Shown here piece by piece: positions 1 through 11,500 of a DNA stretch of 64,000 nt. The first letter of the stretch is position 1; the number at the start of each line of letters is the position of its first letter. Both the position numbers and the translations under genes were made by a program. Origin of the DNA: Misgurnus anguillicaudatus (lineage: Eukaryota; Chordata; Actinopteri; Cypriniformes; Cobitidae). Under the pieces are notes generated by a model, which did not search any database, was not told the DNA's origin, and worked only from the letters and a program-made list of their open reading frames with translations. The stretch is from assembly GCF_027580225.2 (NCBI RefSeq), contig NC_073346.2, positions 5,978,001-6,042,000 of the forward strand, read 5' to 3'.

Positions 1-369
1 TTACGTTAGAGATTGGCTTAGAACAGATGTAGTCATCCTTGTTTAATTTATCCACATTTAGTTGGTGTTGTGGTTTACCGAATAACTTAATCCATAGAAG
101 ACACTTAACGTTATCTAGGTTGAGATGTTGCTTGTGAAAGTGTAAAAACTAAACAACGTCGACCATCCTCTCAGGATACCTAGTGTCAGAGTTGCATATA
201 CCCCATGCACACCGTTTGACCATTTTAAACTTAAAATGACAAGAAAACTAACTACACTGCATTTCAAAGGATGTGGAAGCAGAGAATGTCCGAGTTTATT
301 GGGTTAGCTATGTTCACTGTGATTTGCTCATCGCGTTTGGGGGCGTGGCTTAGCCATAGGTCAGTTGTT

Positions 370-870
370 TTTTAAGGCTGAACTGAAGTCTACAAACAGG
401 ATCCTGGCATAAATCCCTGGTCTGTCAAGATGTTGCAGGATGTAATACAGTCCCATGTTGACTGCTTCATTGACTGATTTGTTTGCTCAATAAGTAAGTG
501 TCCGGCAAGGGTCCTGTGATGGTCCTTCAATTCTAGTCTCTCGAATGACATCATGACCACAGATGTCAAGGTTAGAGGTCTGTAGTCATTTAACCCTGTG
601 ATGATAGGTTTCATTGGGACAGGGATGAGGATGGAGCATTTGAATGGTCTTTGCACTGCTCCAGGGATCTGTTGAAAATCTGAGTAAAGATGGGTGGCAG
701 GTGGTCTGCCCAGACTTTTAGTCAGGTAGGTGAGACGTTGTCTGTGCCTGGTGCTTTCTTCTGTTTCTGGAAAAGCCTTTTCACAGATCCTAAGTGCAAA
801 TTGAGTTGCAAAAGGGGGAGATGAGGGTTGGCGGAGATGTTCAAAACATCAGCCAGTTGTTGATTAGCAG
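370..870 (-). pseudogene. Degraded LINE reverse-transcriptase fragment
   Basis: On the minus strand an open stretch at 656-390 reads PVPMKPIITGLNDYRPLTLT and continues with SVVMMSFERL. This is the block around the NDYRP(V/I)ALTS motif of fish non-LTR reverse transcriptases (CR1/L2/Rex1-like). Weakly preserved sequence of the same kind continues upstream on that strand to about 870. It is short, diverged and lacks the endonuclease and the catalytic YADD region, so it is a dead fragment. The exact LINE clade cannot be fixed by eye. Confidence 0.7.
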
Positions 871-989
871 CAGATTGAGGGGATGATGTCCTGTAGTTGT
901 GTTTTTCTGGCCTTTCTCACTGTTGCAGAATCATTAAATGCTTCTGCGGTTTTCAGACTAGCGTCTTTTGGCTGCTCTTATCTCCTGTG

Positions 990-1440
990 TGTATTAGCGC
1001 TTTTCAATTGCATAGTACCCCACGGTTTAGTTTAGTTTGGGTCGGGTCAGCTCACCTCACTTTGGCGTGGTTAGCTCTTCCATTGAGTTTGGTATCACTT
1101 CGCAGTGGGAAGGATTATAGGCGTGTCGTTATATTTACGCTGCCTACTGCTGTGACATCATACAAGTGAAAGCATCCTTGTACATTCCCATACATTTATT
1201 ATTTCTCAATCCGCCACAAAATTAAAATTGGCCACCACAAATAGATGTTTGCACATCGCGTTTATTACTAACGTCACCTCTGTCTCACATGACAGTTTCT
1301 GTTCAAACACCCGTCACGTCAGCAGTTGACGCACTCCGCTGAGCCTCACTAAAGTTGCATTTAAGCATCAGTGCAGCAGAAACAGAAACCGGTTTGAAGA
1401 TCCTGCTCAGCCTCACTGGTTCATCTCTTTACAGTCCTTA
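990..1440. repeat. Probable DNA-transposon fragment
   Basis: The stretch beginning GCGCTTTTCAATTGCATAGT, with repeated GTTTAGTTTGGGTCGG-type sequence, resembles an abundant dispersed cyprinid repeat. I see no second copy in this window and no clean target duplication, so both boundaries and class are uncertain. Confidence 0.35.
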
Positions 1441-2553
1441 GGGCCTACTCCAAGTTGATCCAGATGAGTCGCAAAAACTGCTCTTGTAACAGAGTGATAT
1501 GTGTCCATGTGGTATAACACTAGTCCAGTATTTTGCTCTCTGGGACATGTACAGTAACATGCTGTCTGTATTTTGGTAGCTCACAAGTGAAGTTTGCTTT
1601 AATAAAGTCCCCCATGAATAGGTATGGGTGTTGCAGCTCCATGTCTGTAATAGGATCAGGCAACTGCAAGGGGGCTGGACCATTTGATTTTTGAATATTT
1701 GTTTGGTGGGTTGCCATGCGATTTTGAGATTTGAATATTCTTTTTTTTTCAACATTATTAACGTTAATGCAGTGCCTCTGCCAAGCAGGAATCGTGCTTA
1801 ATGCTTTGCTCTATAGGTGGCGGTGTGGTGCTGAGGGGTTTGCAACAGCCATCAAACACCACAGGAAGCTTAAACAGTCTAATTTATGTTGTTCTGTCAG
1901 AGCATAGTGTCGGTTTCAGTGAATATGATGAAAAAATATGATCAAAAAAGCTGCAAACGGCAGCTTTAACACTAATAATAGCGTAAAATTTCTTGCAAAA
2001 ATGAAAAATCGATTTATTTCACAAGACATCAATATGTCACCGGGGGTCATGGGATTACTTTTGTATTGGATATACTGTATCTGTATGTGAGCTCTCAAAG
2101 TGCCAGATCCCTTGACTTGCATTATACAATGGTTTCTGCAAAATATCTTCTTTATTGTCCTACTGAAGAAAAATAAACTTGATATTAACAGTATGCTACT
2201 GTGTTCTTTATTTATTACAGTTTGTTGAACAATTTTTTGTTCTTTGTTAAAAAATTTAAAAATCGTATTAAAAGTATTGTTCATTCTTGGAGCATATAAT
2301 GCCTGCTCGCTTGAGGTGCGCTGCTTCCAGCTTTGCACTGTTCTGTAGTTTATTAACAGTTTATTCATTTTGAACATGTTATCGAAGCTTCGAAGCACAA
2401 AAACTGATATTCGAACCAGCCCTAAGCAGCAGCACTGCACTTATGCACCTCGGCTATAAATGCATGTCTGGCATACATGTAAACTGTAAATAGTAAACTG
2501 GAGTAATATTTTGTGACATACATTACACGTCATCGACCCAGAAAGCACTATAC

Positions 2554-3476
2554 GGGTGATTCTCACGAAACCATTGAAACACCACGGCACTAATGATTTT
2601 AGCTTTAAAATGTGTAATATAGTAACATTAAAAAGCATCAGAATTAACACAATACTGTGTTCTACCTTGCACAACGTGTGATTTCAACATACGAATTTAT
2701 AATTGGAAATTTTATCTCATTTTCTGCTGAAATTCTCATTACCGCAATGTGTCCGGCTGTGTTTAAACATGCGTTATGTTGTAATTTAATCAAATGAACA
2801 CAAAAATATTAAGAAAAAAAATAAATGGATGTTTTGCTACAGTAGACTACCTTAGATGACAGAAAAAATATTTACTGAATATTCATGTATAATAATAATG
2901 AAGAAAAATTAGGAAAATGATGTGTCCATGCCTGATGTTCTCATCCTTCGCAACACTTTTTGAGAACAGTTTAAGCACACATACAGAATTTTAATAAAGT
3001 TTGATTTTGAGTGACCAAGCACATGGACCAGTTACTTCAAGATGGCTACCAGGTAAGATCATTTTTTTTACAGTTAATTTGAAATATTGTCTTGTCAGAA
3101 TGCTTACACGACATTTTGATTATCATTACCGCAACAGATGCTTATTAAATGTTAATTTAATTAATAGAAGCATAATACTGTGATGTTAAATGCATGTGCA
3201 GAATCTCCAAATTATGTTCTTTCAGGTTTGTCATGTCATTTTGAAAATATGTCAGTGTTGATGTTTTCTGACTGTTGCGGTAATGAGATTTTTTAGGACT
3301 AATTTTTTAAATTATGTTACAAAAAGTGTTAAATGATAAGTAAAAGTTTTTAAATTAATGTTCCCATTTACTCCAGACTTTGTTTTTCAATGTCTGGTGG
3401 GAAAAAAGTAAATTTACGTAATTTTTACACTTTCATGCTTGACATTTTTAAAACCAAGTTTTCGTGAGAATCACCC
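2554..3476 (+). mobile_element. Non-autonomous inverted-repeat element, copy 1 (923 bp)
   Basis: Starts GGGTGATTCTCACGAAA and ends with the inverted TTTTCGTGAGAATCACCC. A nearly identical copy lies at 45324-46249 with the same boundaries, which defines the element. It has no transposase-sized reading frame. A 12-mer TCATTACCGCAA (or its complement) occurs three times inside (2736, 3123, 3275). The superfamily is not clear because no convincing target-site duplication is visible. Confidence 0.85.
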
Positions 3477-5444
3477 ATGCCTGAAACATTATAGCGGCCT
3501 ACACAGCTTAAAGTGAGTATTATGTGATGGGATTTTGTGAAGGAATTGAACTATTAAATATGTTTTTATCAACGGATTTTAGTGGTAGGAGGCAAATTAT
3601 TCTTATAAAGACTTCAACGTCGAGGTTGCATCTTGGCACTTTCCTGTTGCAGGACTGTGATTGGCTGTTGATGTCAAAAGGAGCCCACAGATTGTGGTTT
3701 TGTGAGGAACTCATTAACATAGCATAAAGTACAGAGTTTAACTTTGCATTTAGAGTGTCATCTATGCATTTTTTTTTTTTTTTTGCAAATCACTTTGAAT
3801 GTCCTGATTGTATCGAGTGTAAACAAAATGACAACAAAATGTTACTCTATCATGCATGCATTCATTCATATGTTAATAACTGTGATGGTGTGAACAGTGA
3901 CATAACACAGAGATGTAATTAGGAATGCTTGTGTCTCTAAAGTCAATAGGTGATGGTTTTGTGTCCATTTTGTGGATGAAAGAATGTAAAGATTTAGGTC
4001 CATTTACAGCTTTCTGTGCTTTCCTAAGCCCTCACCATCTGTCTTTGCTACCAGTCCCACTCACTGTGAATACAAGAGTTTTCATACAAACACGTCTATA
4101 TTTGAGTCCGCTTGCCACACGTCTACATTTAAAATAATGAACGCATGTGTAAAGGAAATGCAGTAAGAAAATAAACACAAACTCTCTCTGTAATGCAGGC
4201 ATCACACACACACAAGCACAATGGTTAATGATATGTGACAATAGAAAATCATGTTTATTATCTTTTTGGAATGCGTATTATGTTTTTTTAGACATGCTTT
4301 GTAAAATCCAGTGTTTATTCCATTCATACTGTGGTAATACAGTAGGTTTCTGTGGTATTATCATGTGTTTTGAAGTCAGTATTTTATTTGTCATGGGTTT
4401 AGGGTGTTATATTGGTATTCAGTGGGGGTTACTGTCTGTAATGGGCTTTTGAAAGCAGCATTGGGGTCTTGTTGCTGTTGACCCTCATTTAGACTTGGGC
4501 AGATGGACATGAAACATTTGATGATCAAGACATTACTGTCAGTGCACACATCTCACATACACCAGAGTCATTCATCTTTACTGCATGTTTTAGACACTTT
4601 CTTTTGAAATCCAAAGTGTGTCATCTTTTCACAGTGCAAAACAATGACAGAGATCATCATTTATAGTGTCAATTTGCTTAACTACATTGTAAAAAAATCA
4701 AATAAAAATAATAAAATAAGGCCACAATATCTATTGTTCACATACACTGCTATTGTTTAAGAGAGAGTATAGAACTTAACAAATATATAGTACAGAGACT
4801 TTTCAAAGCTTAACTCATTCCCCACCATTTTTTTTTTTTTTGATATTCACAAAAACAGTAGGCACAAAGGTCAGCGCTAATATGACAGTACATCCATTAA
4901 AGAATAAACAATTCATTTCTCTCTGAGGTCGGGATCCTTCAGAAACTCTGCAAAGATGCTTGTTTTCAGCAACAGCAAAATATTTTTTTGACATCACAAT
5001 CACAATGATTGTAAACTGATTGAATTGACTCCTATAGATCCATACGAGTCGTTTCTTTGACTCAACACCAGTAGGCAGAGCCAACACAATGATGAGCTGT
5101 TGTCTTGCTTTGGGTCAGGTCAAATAAAAATGAACCTACTCTGTGGCATCATCCATACATACAGCCATTTTACATTATGTTTTTTTTTTCTGGAAAACGA
5201 CTACTAAATGTTTTCGTTATTGATAAGGAGGATGTTTTAAGCTATGAAACTTGCAAGATGTATTAATGATACAAAGTATCATGCTATATGTCAAACGATC
5301 AAGTGAAATTTAATTTCTATCTCCTGATCCTTTTATATGTAATAAAATATTGTTTCAACACATCATACCAGACAGACAGACTAAATTTGAACTGCACAGC
5401 TGCAGTCATTCTCTTTCTCATGTCTTCTGTTTTGTGTCGCACAG

Positions 5445-5636
5445 ATCCAGCGCTCCAGAAACAAGCAGATGAGGGAGATGTTTCCTGATGGCTTCGGAAT
5501 CCATCATGCCGGAATGCTACGTCAGGACCGTACGCTGATGGAAAACATGTTCTCCAGAGGTTACCTGAAGGTTCTGGTGTGTACAGCCACGCTGGCCTGG
5601 GGTGTTAACCTGCCCGCTCACGCTGTCATCATCAAG
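5445..5636 (+). CDS. ascc3: ascc3 exon 1 in window: helicase 1 C-terminal lobe
   Basis: Acceptor CGCACAG, donor AAG|GTCAGA, 64 codons, phase 0. Encodes [13 protein letters not shown] and the motif [13 protein letters not shown] of the first RecA2 lobe. A 77-nt intron follows. Confidence 0.96.
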
Positions 5637-8243
5637 GTCAGAATGCATCCGTGCATGCGTTATTAAACATCGTGCTGTGTTGTCTGATTTTTTCTGTGTT
5701 GTTCTGCTGTCAGGGCACTAATATCTATGATGCCAAGCGTGGTGCCTTGGTCGATCTGGGCATCCTGGACGTCATGCAGATCTTCGGTCGTGCTGGGCGG
5801 CCTCAGTTCGATAAGTACGGCGAGGGAACCATCATCACGACCCATGACAAGCTGAGCCATTACCTGACGCTCCTGACCCAACAGAATCCCATAGAGAGTC
5901 AATTTCAGCAGAGCCTCGCTGACAACCTCAATGCTGAGGTACGGCACTGTTGACTGATCATTTCACCTACAACAGCACACGGTCAAAGAAAGACACATCG
6001 ATGTTTGTTCAAATAAGGCATATATTACAAAAATATATATGGATGCACCTAGGGATGCATATCAATTAATCGCGATTAATCTATAGCAGAATAAAAGTTT
6101 TTGTTTACATCATATATGTGTGTGAAGTGTGTATAATAATTATGTATATATAAATATGCACACATGCATGTATAATTTTAAGAAAAAATATATTTATATA
6201 TTAAGTATTTATATTTATATATAATATAAATTATACATAAATATACAAATGTATATACACATGTAAACATTGCTTAAATATATACATGCATGTGTGTGCA
6301 TTTAACTATACAAAGTTATTATACACAGTACACACACATATATGATGTAAACAAAAACTTTTATTCTGCTATAGATTAATCGCGATTAATTGATATGCAT
6401 CCCTAGATGCACCGAATGTTTGGCAACCAAAATAAATTCAGCTGGAAATAGCAGAAAAATATTTTTGGGTGTTCAGCAGAACAAGTGAAAAGACATAATA
6501 AAATTTACGGACCAAGTGTCGAGGTGTCCTTGAGCAAGACATCTAACCCCAGCTGCTCCCGACGAGCTGGCTGGCTCGCCTACGGCCTCGTGCCTCTGGC
6601 CTAATCACAGCCGTGATGATATAGAGCTATATCACACTCCTACTTGAGCGATATTGCTTAAATATATATATATTAGGGCTGTCAATAGATTAAAAAAATT
6701 AATCTAGATTAATCGCATGATTTCATGAGTTAACTCGCGATTAATCGCAAATTAATCGCACATTTTTATCCGTTCTAAATTTACCCTAATTTAACACTTT
6801 TCAGGTTTTTAATACTCTGATCATATATACATATATAGATGCTTTATGCAAATGTATGTTATCAACAGCCTGTTTACATTTTTAACAGAACCATCAAGCC
6901 ATTGTTTTGTATATGCATTTTCCTTTCAGAAGATTTTTCTTTCTCCATTTTTATTTGATGCTGCATCATTTGTGACATGTGCTGTCAAATTTAGTCGAAA
7001 TTAGCAAATTTTCAAAGAAATTGTTGTTCATATTTTGACATTCTCTATTAAAACATAGAACAATGCATGATTTGGTGGAATATAACAAAATATGACATAA
7101 CTACACGTGTTTGAAGTTGAAAGAGTCAGCAAAGTTAAATTACCGGAAAAATCACCACATCCATACATTAAATTACCACATCAATACCTTAAAATCACTG
7201 ATAAAACTATAAGATTTAGCACACACAAAGCAAAAACATAATCAATATATGTTAAACTTTTTTTTTGTTTTGTTTGATTGACATTGTGACAGACTGTTTA
7301 AAATCTAAGTGATCTAATATAATGTTACACATCAGATATTTTTACCCAACAGTTAACCAAACATTTACTTAAAACATAACAGATTATAGAGCCTACCTGC
7401 GTGAATTCTTATCAAAACAGCTATTTGTAAAACTGTAATTTTGTGTAGATGTCTATATATCCGGGTCGCGCACTTGCGCGTCTGTGTGCACACGCTTCAG
7501 ATGTCAGTCAGTCAGCGTGAGGGGATCGCTTTTGAGTCTTGTTGCTCCTAATAACTCTTTAACAATAATCAGGTACCGAACTTTATCTCTCTTAATGACT
7601 CTTTTAACATCAAGCAAGTCCTGCAGTCTATTTTCTAAGTCATGCATAAAAGCGAAACCAAAATGAATTGAGACGCATCTTTGCATTACATTAAGCATTA
7701 GGAGGACGGTAACGTTACACCTCAGACGTATAAATATAGATCATTTCAGATGTCCAACGAGCATTTAGACCATTGGATTTGCTAGACGATTTGGTTAATG
7801 TTCTTATTTCTATGAAAGAAAAAACAAAGAACGGCACACTGCTACTATGGCTCTCAATATTTATTATTTAAAAGACAACGTTTCGACCAAAAAGGTCTTT
7901 GTTTGACTTGACAAAGACCTTTTTGGTCGAAACGTTGTCTTTTAAATAATAAATATTGAGAGCCATAGTAGCAGTGTGCCGTTCTTTGTTTTTTCTTGAT
8001 TTAGTGTTTTTGTGATCGAGCACCTGTCTCAAAATATTTTTGGATGTGCACACATTCTACTCCTTATTTTCTTATTTCTATGAAAACCTTTGAATCATTT
8101 AGACAGGATCCCATTTGTCTGCGTCTCTGTTCATTCAACTATGGGCTGGACCAAGGGTCAAACAGAAATTGCGCGTTGCGTTAATCGGCGTTAATAAAAT
8201 TAGTTGCGTTAAAATGAATTTGTGTTTTGTAATTTTGACAGCC

Positions 8244-8298
<55 letters not shown>

Positions 8299-8539
8299 TT
8301 TCAGCAGTAACAACATAAACACGCAGCTTTCGTGGTCATCACGTAACCTACGGTAAACTCTGTGAAGAATAAATAACAACAAAGTCCTTTTAGAGCAGTT
8401 TATTTATATAACAAGCAAAATAAACAACACGTAGATTACATAGGAACCCAAAACATTTGTTATTTTCGACGAGGTATTTGTTTAAGAGTTCAGTTTCAGC
8501 AACTAGTCAGACCATTAAACAAACAGAAACCGGAAGAAA

Positions 8540-8575
<36 letters not shown>

Positions 8576-11500
8576 CCCACAATAATGTTAAGTAATGTTC
8601 TTCTGGTATTCACAGTAATTTCTAGTTAATCCAGTATATCATTACTAGATAGAAGCAAACACATTATTTTAATTTCACAGCTGTGTTCATCTAAAGAGTC
8701 AAGTGTAACATTTCATCACTTAAAGTAGAAAAATACATTTTTTTTATATTAACACAGAGATGCCTGCAGACTTGCCTGCAGTGTTGTAGGCACACATACT
8801 CAACCACGTCACTTCAAAACACTTCAATTTAAGCATGGTCATTTGAAAAGTTTTGCTATTTTGATTTAGTATCAGATGAACATACCTTTATACAAATGAG
8901 GAAATAATAGAAATGTTTCTTGATGAATTATAAGACTCATGTACATGTTGATTTAGCAGTCACCAAACTTATTCAGAACAGAAACGTATGATGGCTAAAA
9001 TATTGTACATTTGTGAACAGATAACACTGATGATCTTTATCTGACAGATATCTTTCTTATGTGATCACTGTGACCTACAGCAGTGGTTTCAAACTGGGGG
9101 CCACAAGATGGTGCCAGGGGGGCCCCAGTTTATGACATTTTATGAAATACATTAATTTATCATGAATTCTGTGTAATTAAACCTAAAAAAAATAAGGCTA
9201 CTAACCAAAAGCACTACTTTTTTGGATAATTTAATGTTTTTTATTCTTTATTAAAATGTTTTAGAACAGTTTTTGTCACAAATTTTCTTTGGGGGGCCGC
9301 GAAGGAATGCACCATACACAAGGGGGACCGCACGCTGAAAACGTTTGGGAACCACTGACCTACAGTACCATAATATACCAGATAAACTAACACATGTACA
9401 GTAAATGACTAAACATACACACAGACACATCAGTTTTCAATGCTCTCCATTGTTCAGTCTTCTAACTGTATTCAAACAAAATACAGTATACAGTATATTC
9501 ATAAATGTAGTGAAACATTATGTTTTGAACATCAGTTGTGTGTTTTGTTGGACATCTAGTAAAATGTATTAATGACATATTGGTATAACATTGTTTTTAA
9601 ATAATATATATTTTTATTATATTTCATGTTAGGCATGCATGAAATTAGGTTTAGACAAATATGTAATAGTTCATTATACCACTGGGTGGCAGCATCTGCC
9701 TTGTGAATGTCAATAGAAACTCATGATGAATTCGTCCACGAGATGGCACAGTGACATCAGAAATCAACCTGCAAATTTCTTTAAAATCCATGAGGTCACG
9801 TGTGTGTGTCTCTTATAAATGAACACCACAATCACACAGATGAAGAAATAATGCACTGTTAAACATAAACCACAGAGAGCGGTCACATTTGACTGAAGTA
9901 CTAGTAAGTGTGACGTGTTATTTGTGTTTTATGTGCAGATAGCTCTAGGGACCGTCACTAACGTAGATGAAGCCGTCAGGTGGTTGAGTTACACGTATCT
10001 GTATGTCCGGATGAGAGCCAATCCGCTTGTTTACGGGATCAACCACAAGGCCTATCAGGTAGATTAACATCTGTGTCTTCAGTTCAACTACTTATCTTAA
10101 TTTCCTTTTCTTTATTCTTGTATGTTTACAGTTGTTTTTTAGAGTCAAACATGTTTAAATTTGTATTAATGATTGATTGAGATGTTGTGCTTCAGATGGA
10201 CCCACAGTTGGAGCTCTATAGGAAGGAGTTAGTGCTGGAGTCTGGCAGAAAACTGGATAAGGCTCGAATGATTCGTTTTGATGAGAGAACCGGTTATTTC
10301 GCCTCCACAGATCTTGGCAGAACAGCCAGTCATTACTATATCAAATATAACACCATCGAGGTGAGATATGGTACAGTACATTGTTAGCATAAGACCAAAG
10401 CCAATTGTGATTTTGAGCTATGAATGAAATAAAAATATGAGAATTCATGTTTTATTCGTCTTATCTGAGCGGGTAGACTGAGACTAACTTTAGGCCAAAA
10501 TGTTTTTTATTCATTCAAACCATATTAACCAAGTATTGCCGTACCCCGCTTTGCCGGTAGGTGCCGCCCCAATCAAGCTCAAACATTGAACTCCGTTGGC
10601 GTTTATGATTGTCAGACTGTTATTCAAAGATGAATTTTTTCAGCATGCTTTGGTCAACGCTTGAAGAGTTTTCAAGCATCATTAGTAGTTCTGCTCATGT
10701 TTTTAGTGTTAGTGAACTCAGTTCAGTTCTCTGAACCTGAGCCATTCCTCACGGTGTCTGCTGCTTGTTGAGTAGACATCTGATATTCATTTCAGATTTC
10801 AGTCAGATTTACCATTTTCACCTGACGGCAAAGATAAAAGAGGCATAAAAATCCCATTTACACCGAGAGCGTGGCACCTGAGCCGTATCTGCAGAGCAGA
10901 AGTTCCCACCAACGGCACCTTAACAACCACCCATAACACAACTGATGTTGATCATTCTGCTTTTCTCTCTTTACATCTTACAGACGTTCAATGAGCTGTT
11001 TAACTCACAGAAAACTGAAGCAGATATTCTGAGCATCGTTTCAAACGCTGAAGAATTTGAGCAGATAAAGGTGAGCGCTCAGTACAATACATCTAATAAC
11101 AAAGCATAGTGTTGTAGTCAAAACCACCTCGACTGAGACCAAGTCAAATCTCATATTTTTTGTATATATTCAAGTTCTTTGCAGTCATGTCTTGACTAAA
11201 AAAAAAACATATTAGGAAAAAAGTATTTTACAAATAAATGCTACTACAACACAGTAAAGGTGTTGAGGTGTCCCAAACAGGTTCGAGATGAAGAAATGGA
11301 GGAACTAGAGACGATGTTATCTGATTTCTGCGAGCTGCCAGCAGCCGGAGGTGTGGAGAACGGCTACGGCAAAATCAACATCCTACTTCAGACGTACATC
11401 AGCCGTGGAGAGGTGGACAGCTTCTCGCTTATATCTGATCTGTCTTATGTAGCGCAGGTAAGATCACAGTCACAATCATCACATGATCTCATTATATTCA

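Larger units (their letters stand above)
1..5444 (+). other. ascc3: ascc3 intron, cut by the window edge
   Basis: No ascc3 exon is visible before 5445, so this is intronic and its donor lies upstream of the window. It holds a LINE reverse-transcriptase remnant (370-870), a DNA-transposon-like fragment (about 990-1440) and a 923-bp inverted-terminal-repeat element (2554-3476). In 1441-2553 and 3477-5444 I see only AT-rich non-coding sequence with short poly-T runs and no supported gene on either strand. Confidence 0.8.
5939..9938 (+). other. ascc3: ascc3 intron after exon 2 (4.0 kb)
   Basis: Contains two hAT-type elements (6050-6405 and 6674-8246, the second with a nested hairpin insertion), a SINE-like tail fragment, two (TA)n tracts and a CAGTGGTT hAT MITE. 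Nothing recognisable in 8575-9080 or 9366-9938 apart from a CTCF-like motif at 9679-9692. Confidence 0.8.

Noticed and set aside
3001..3183. 60-codon open frame present twice (3001 and 45773)
   Set aside because: It is repeated only because the 923-bp transposable element is repeated; there is no domain, and the element is non-coding.
5663..5947. 94-codon minus-strand open frame opposite ascc3 exon 2
   Set aside because: A shadow of the coding exon on the other strand; no homology and no splice structure.
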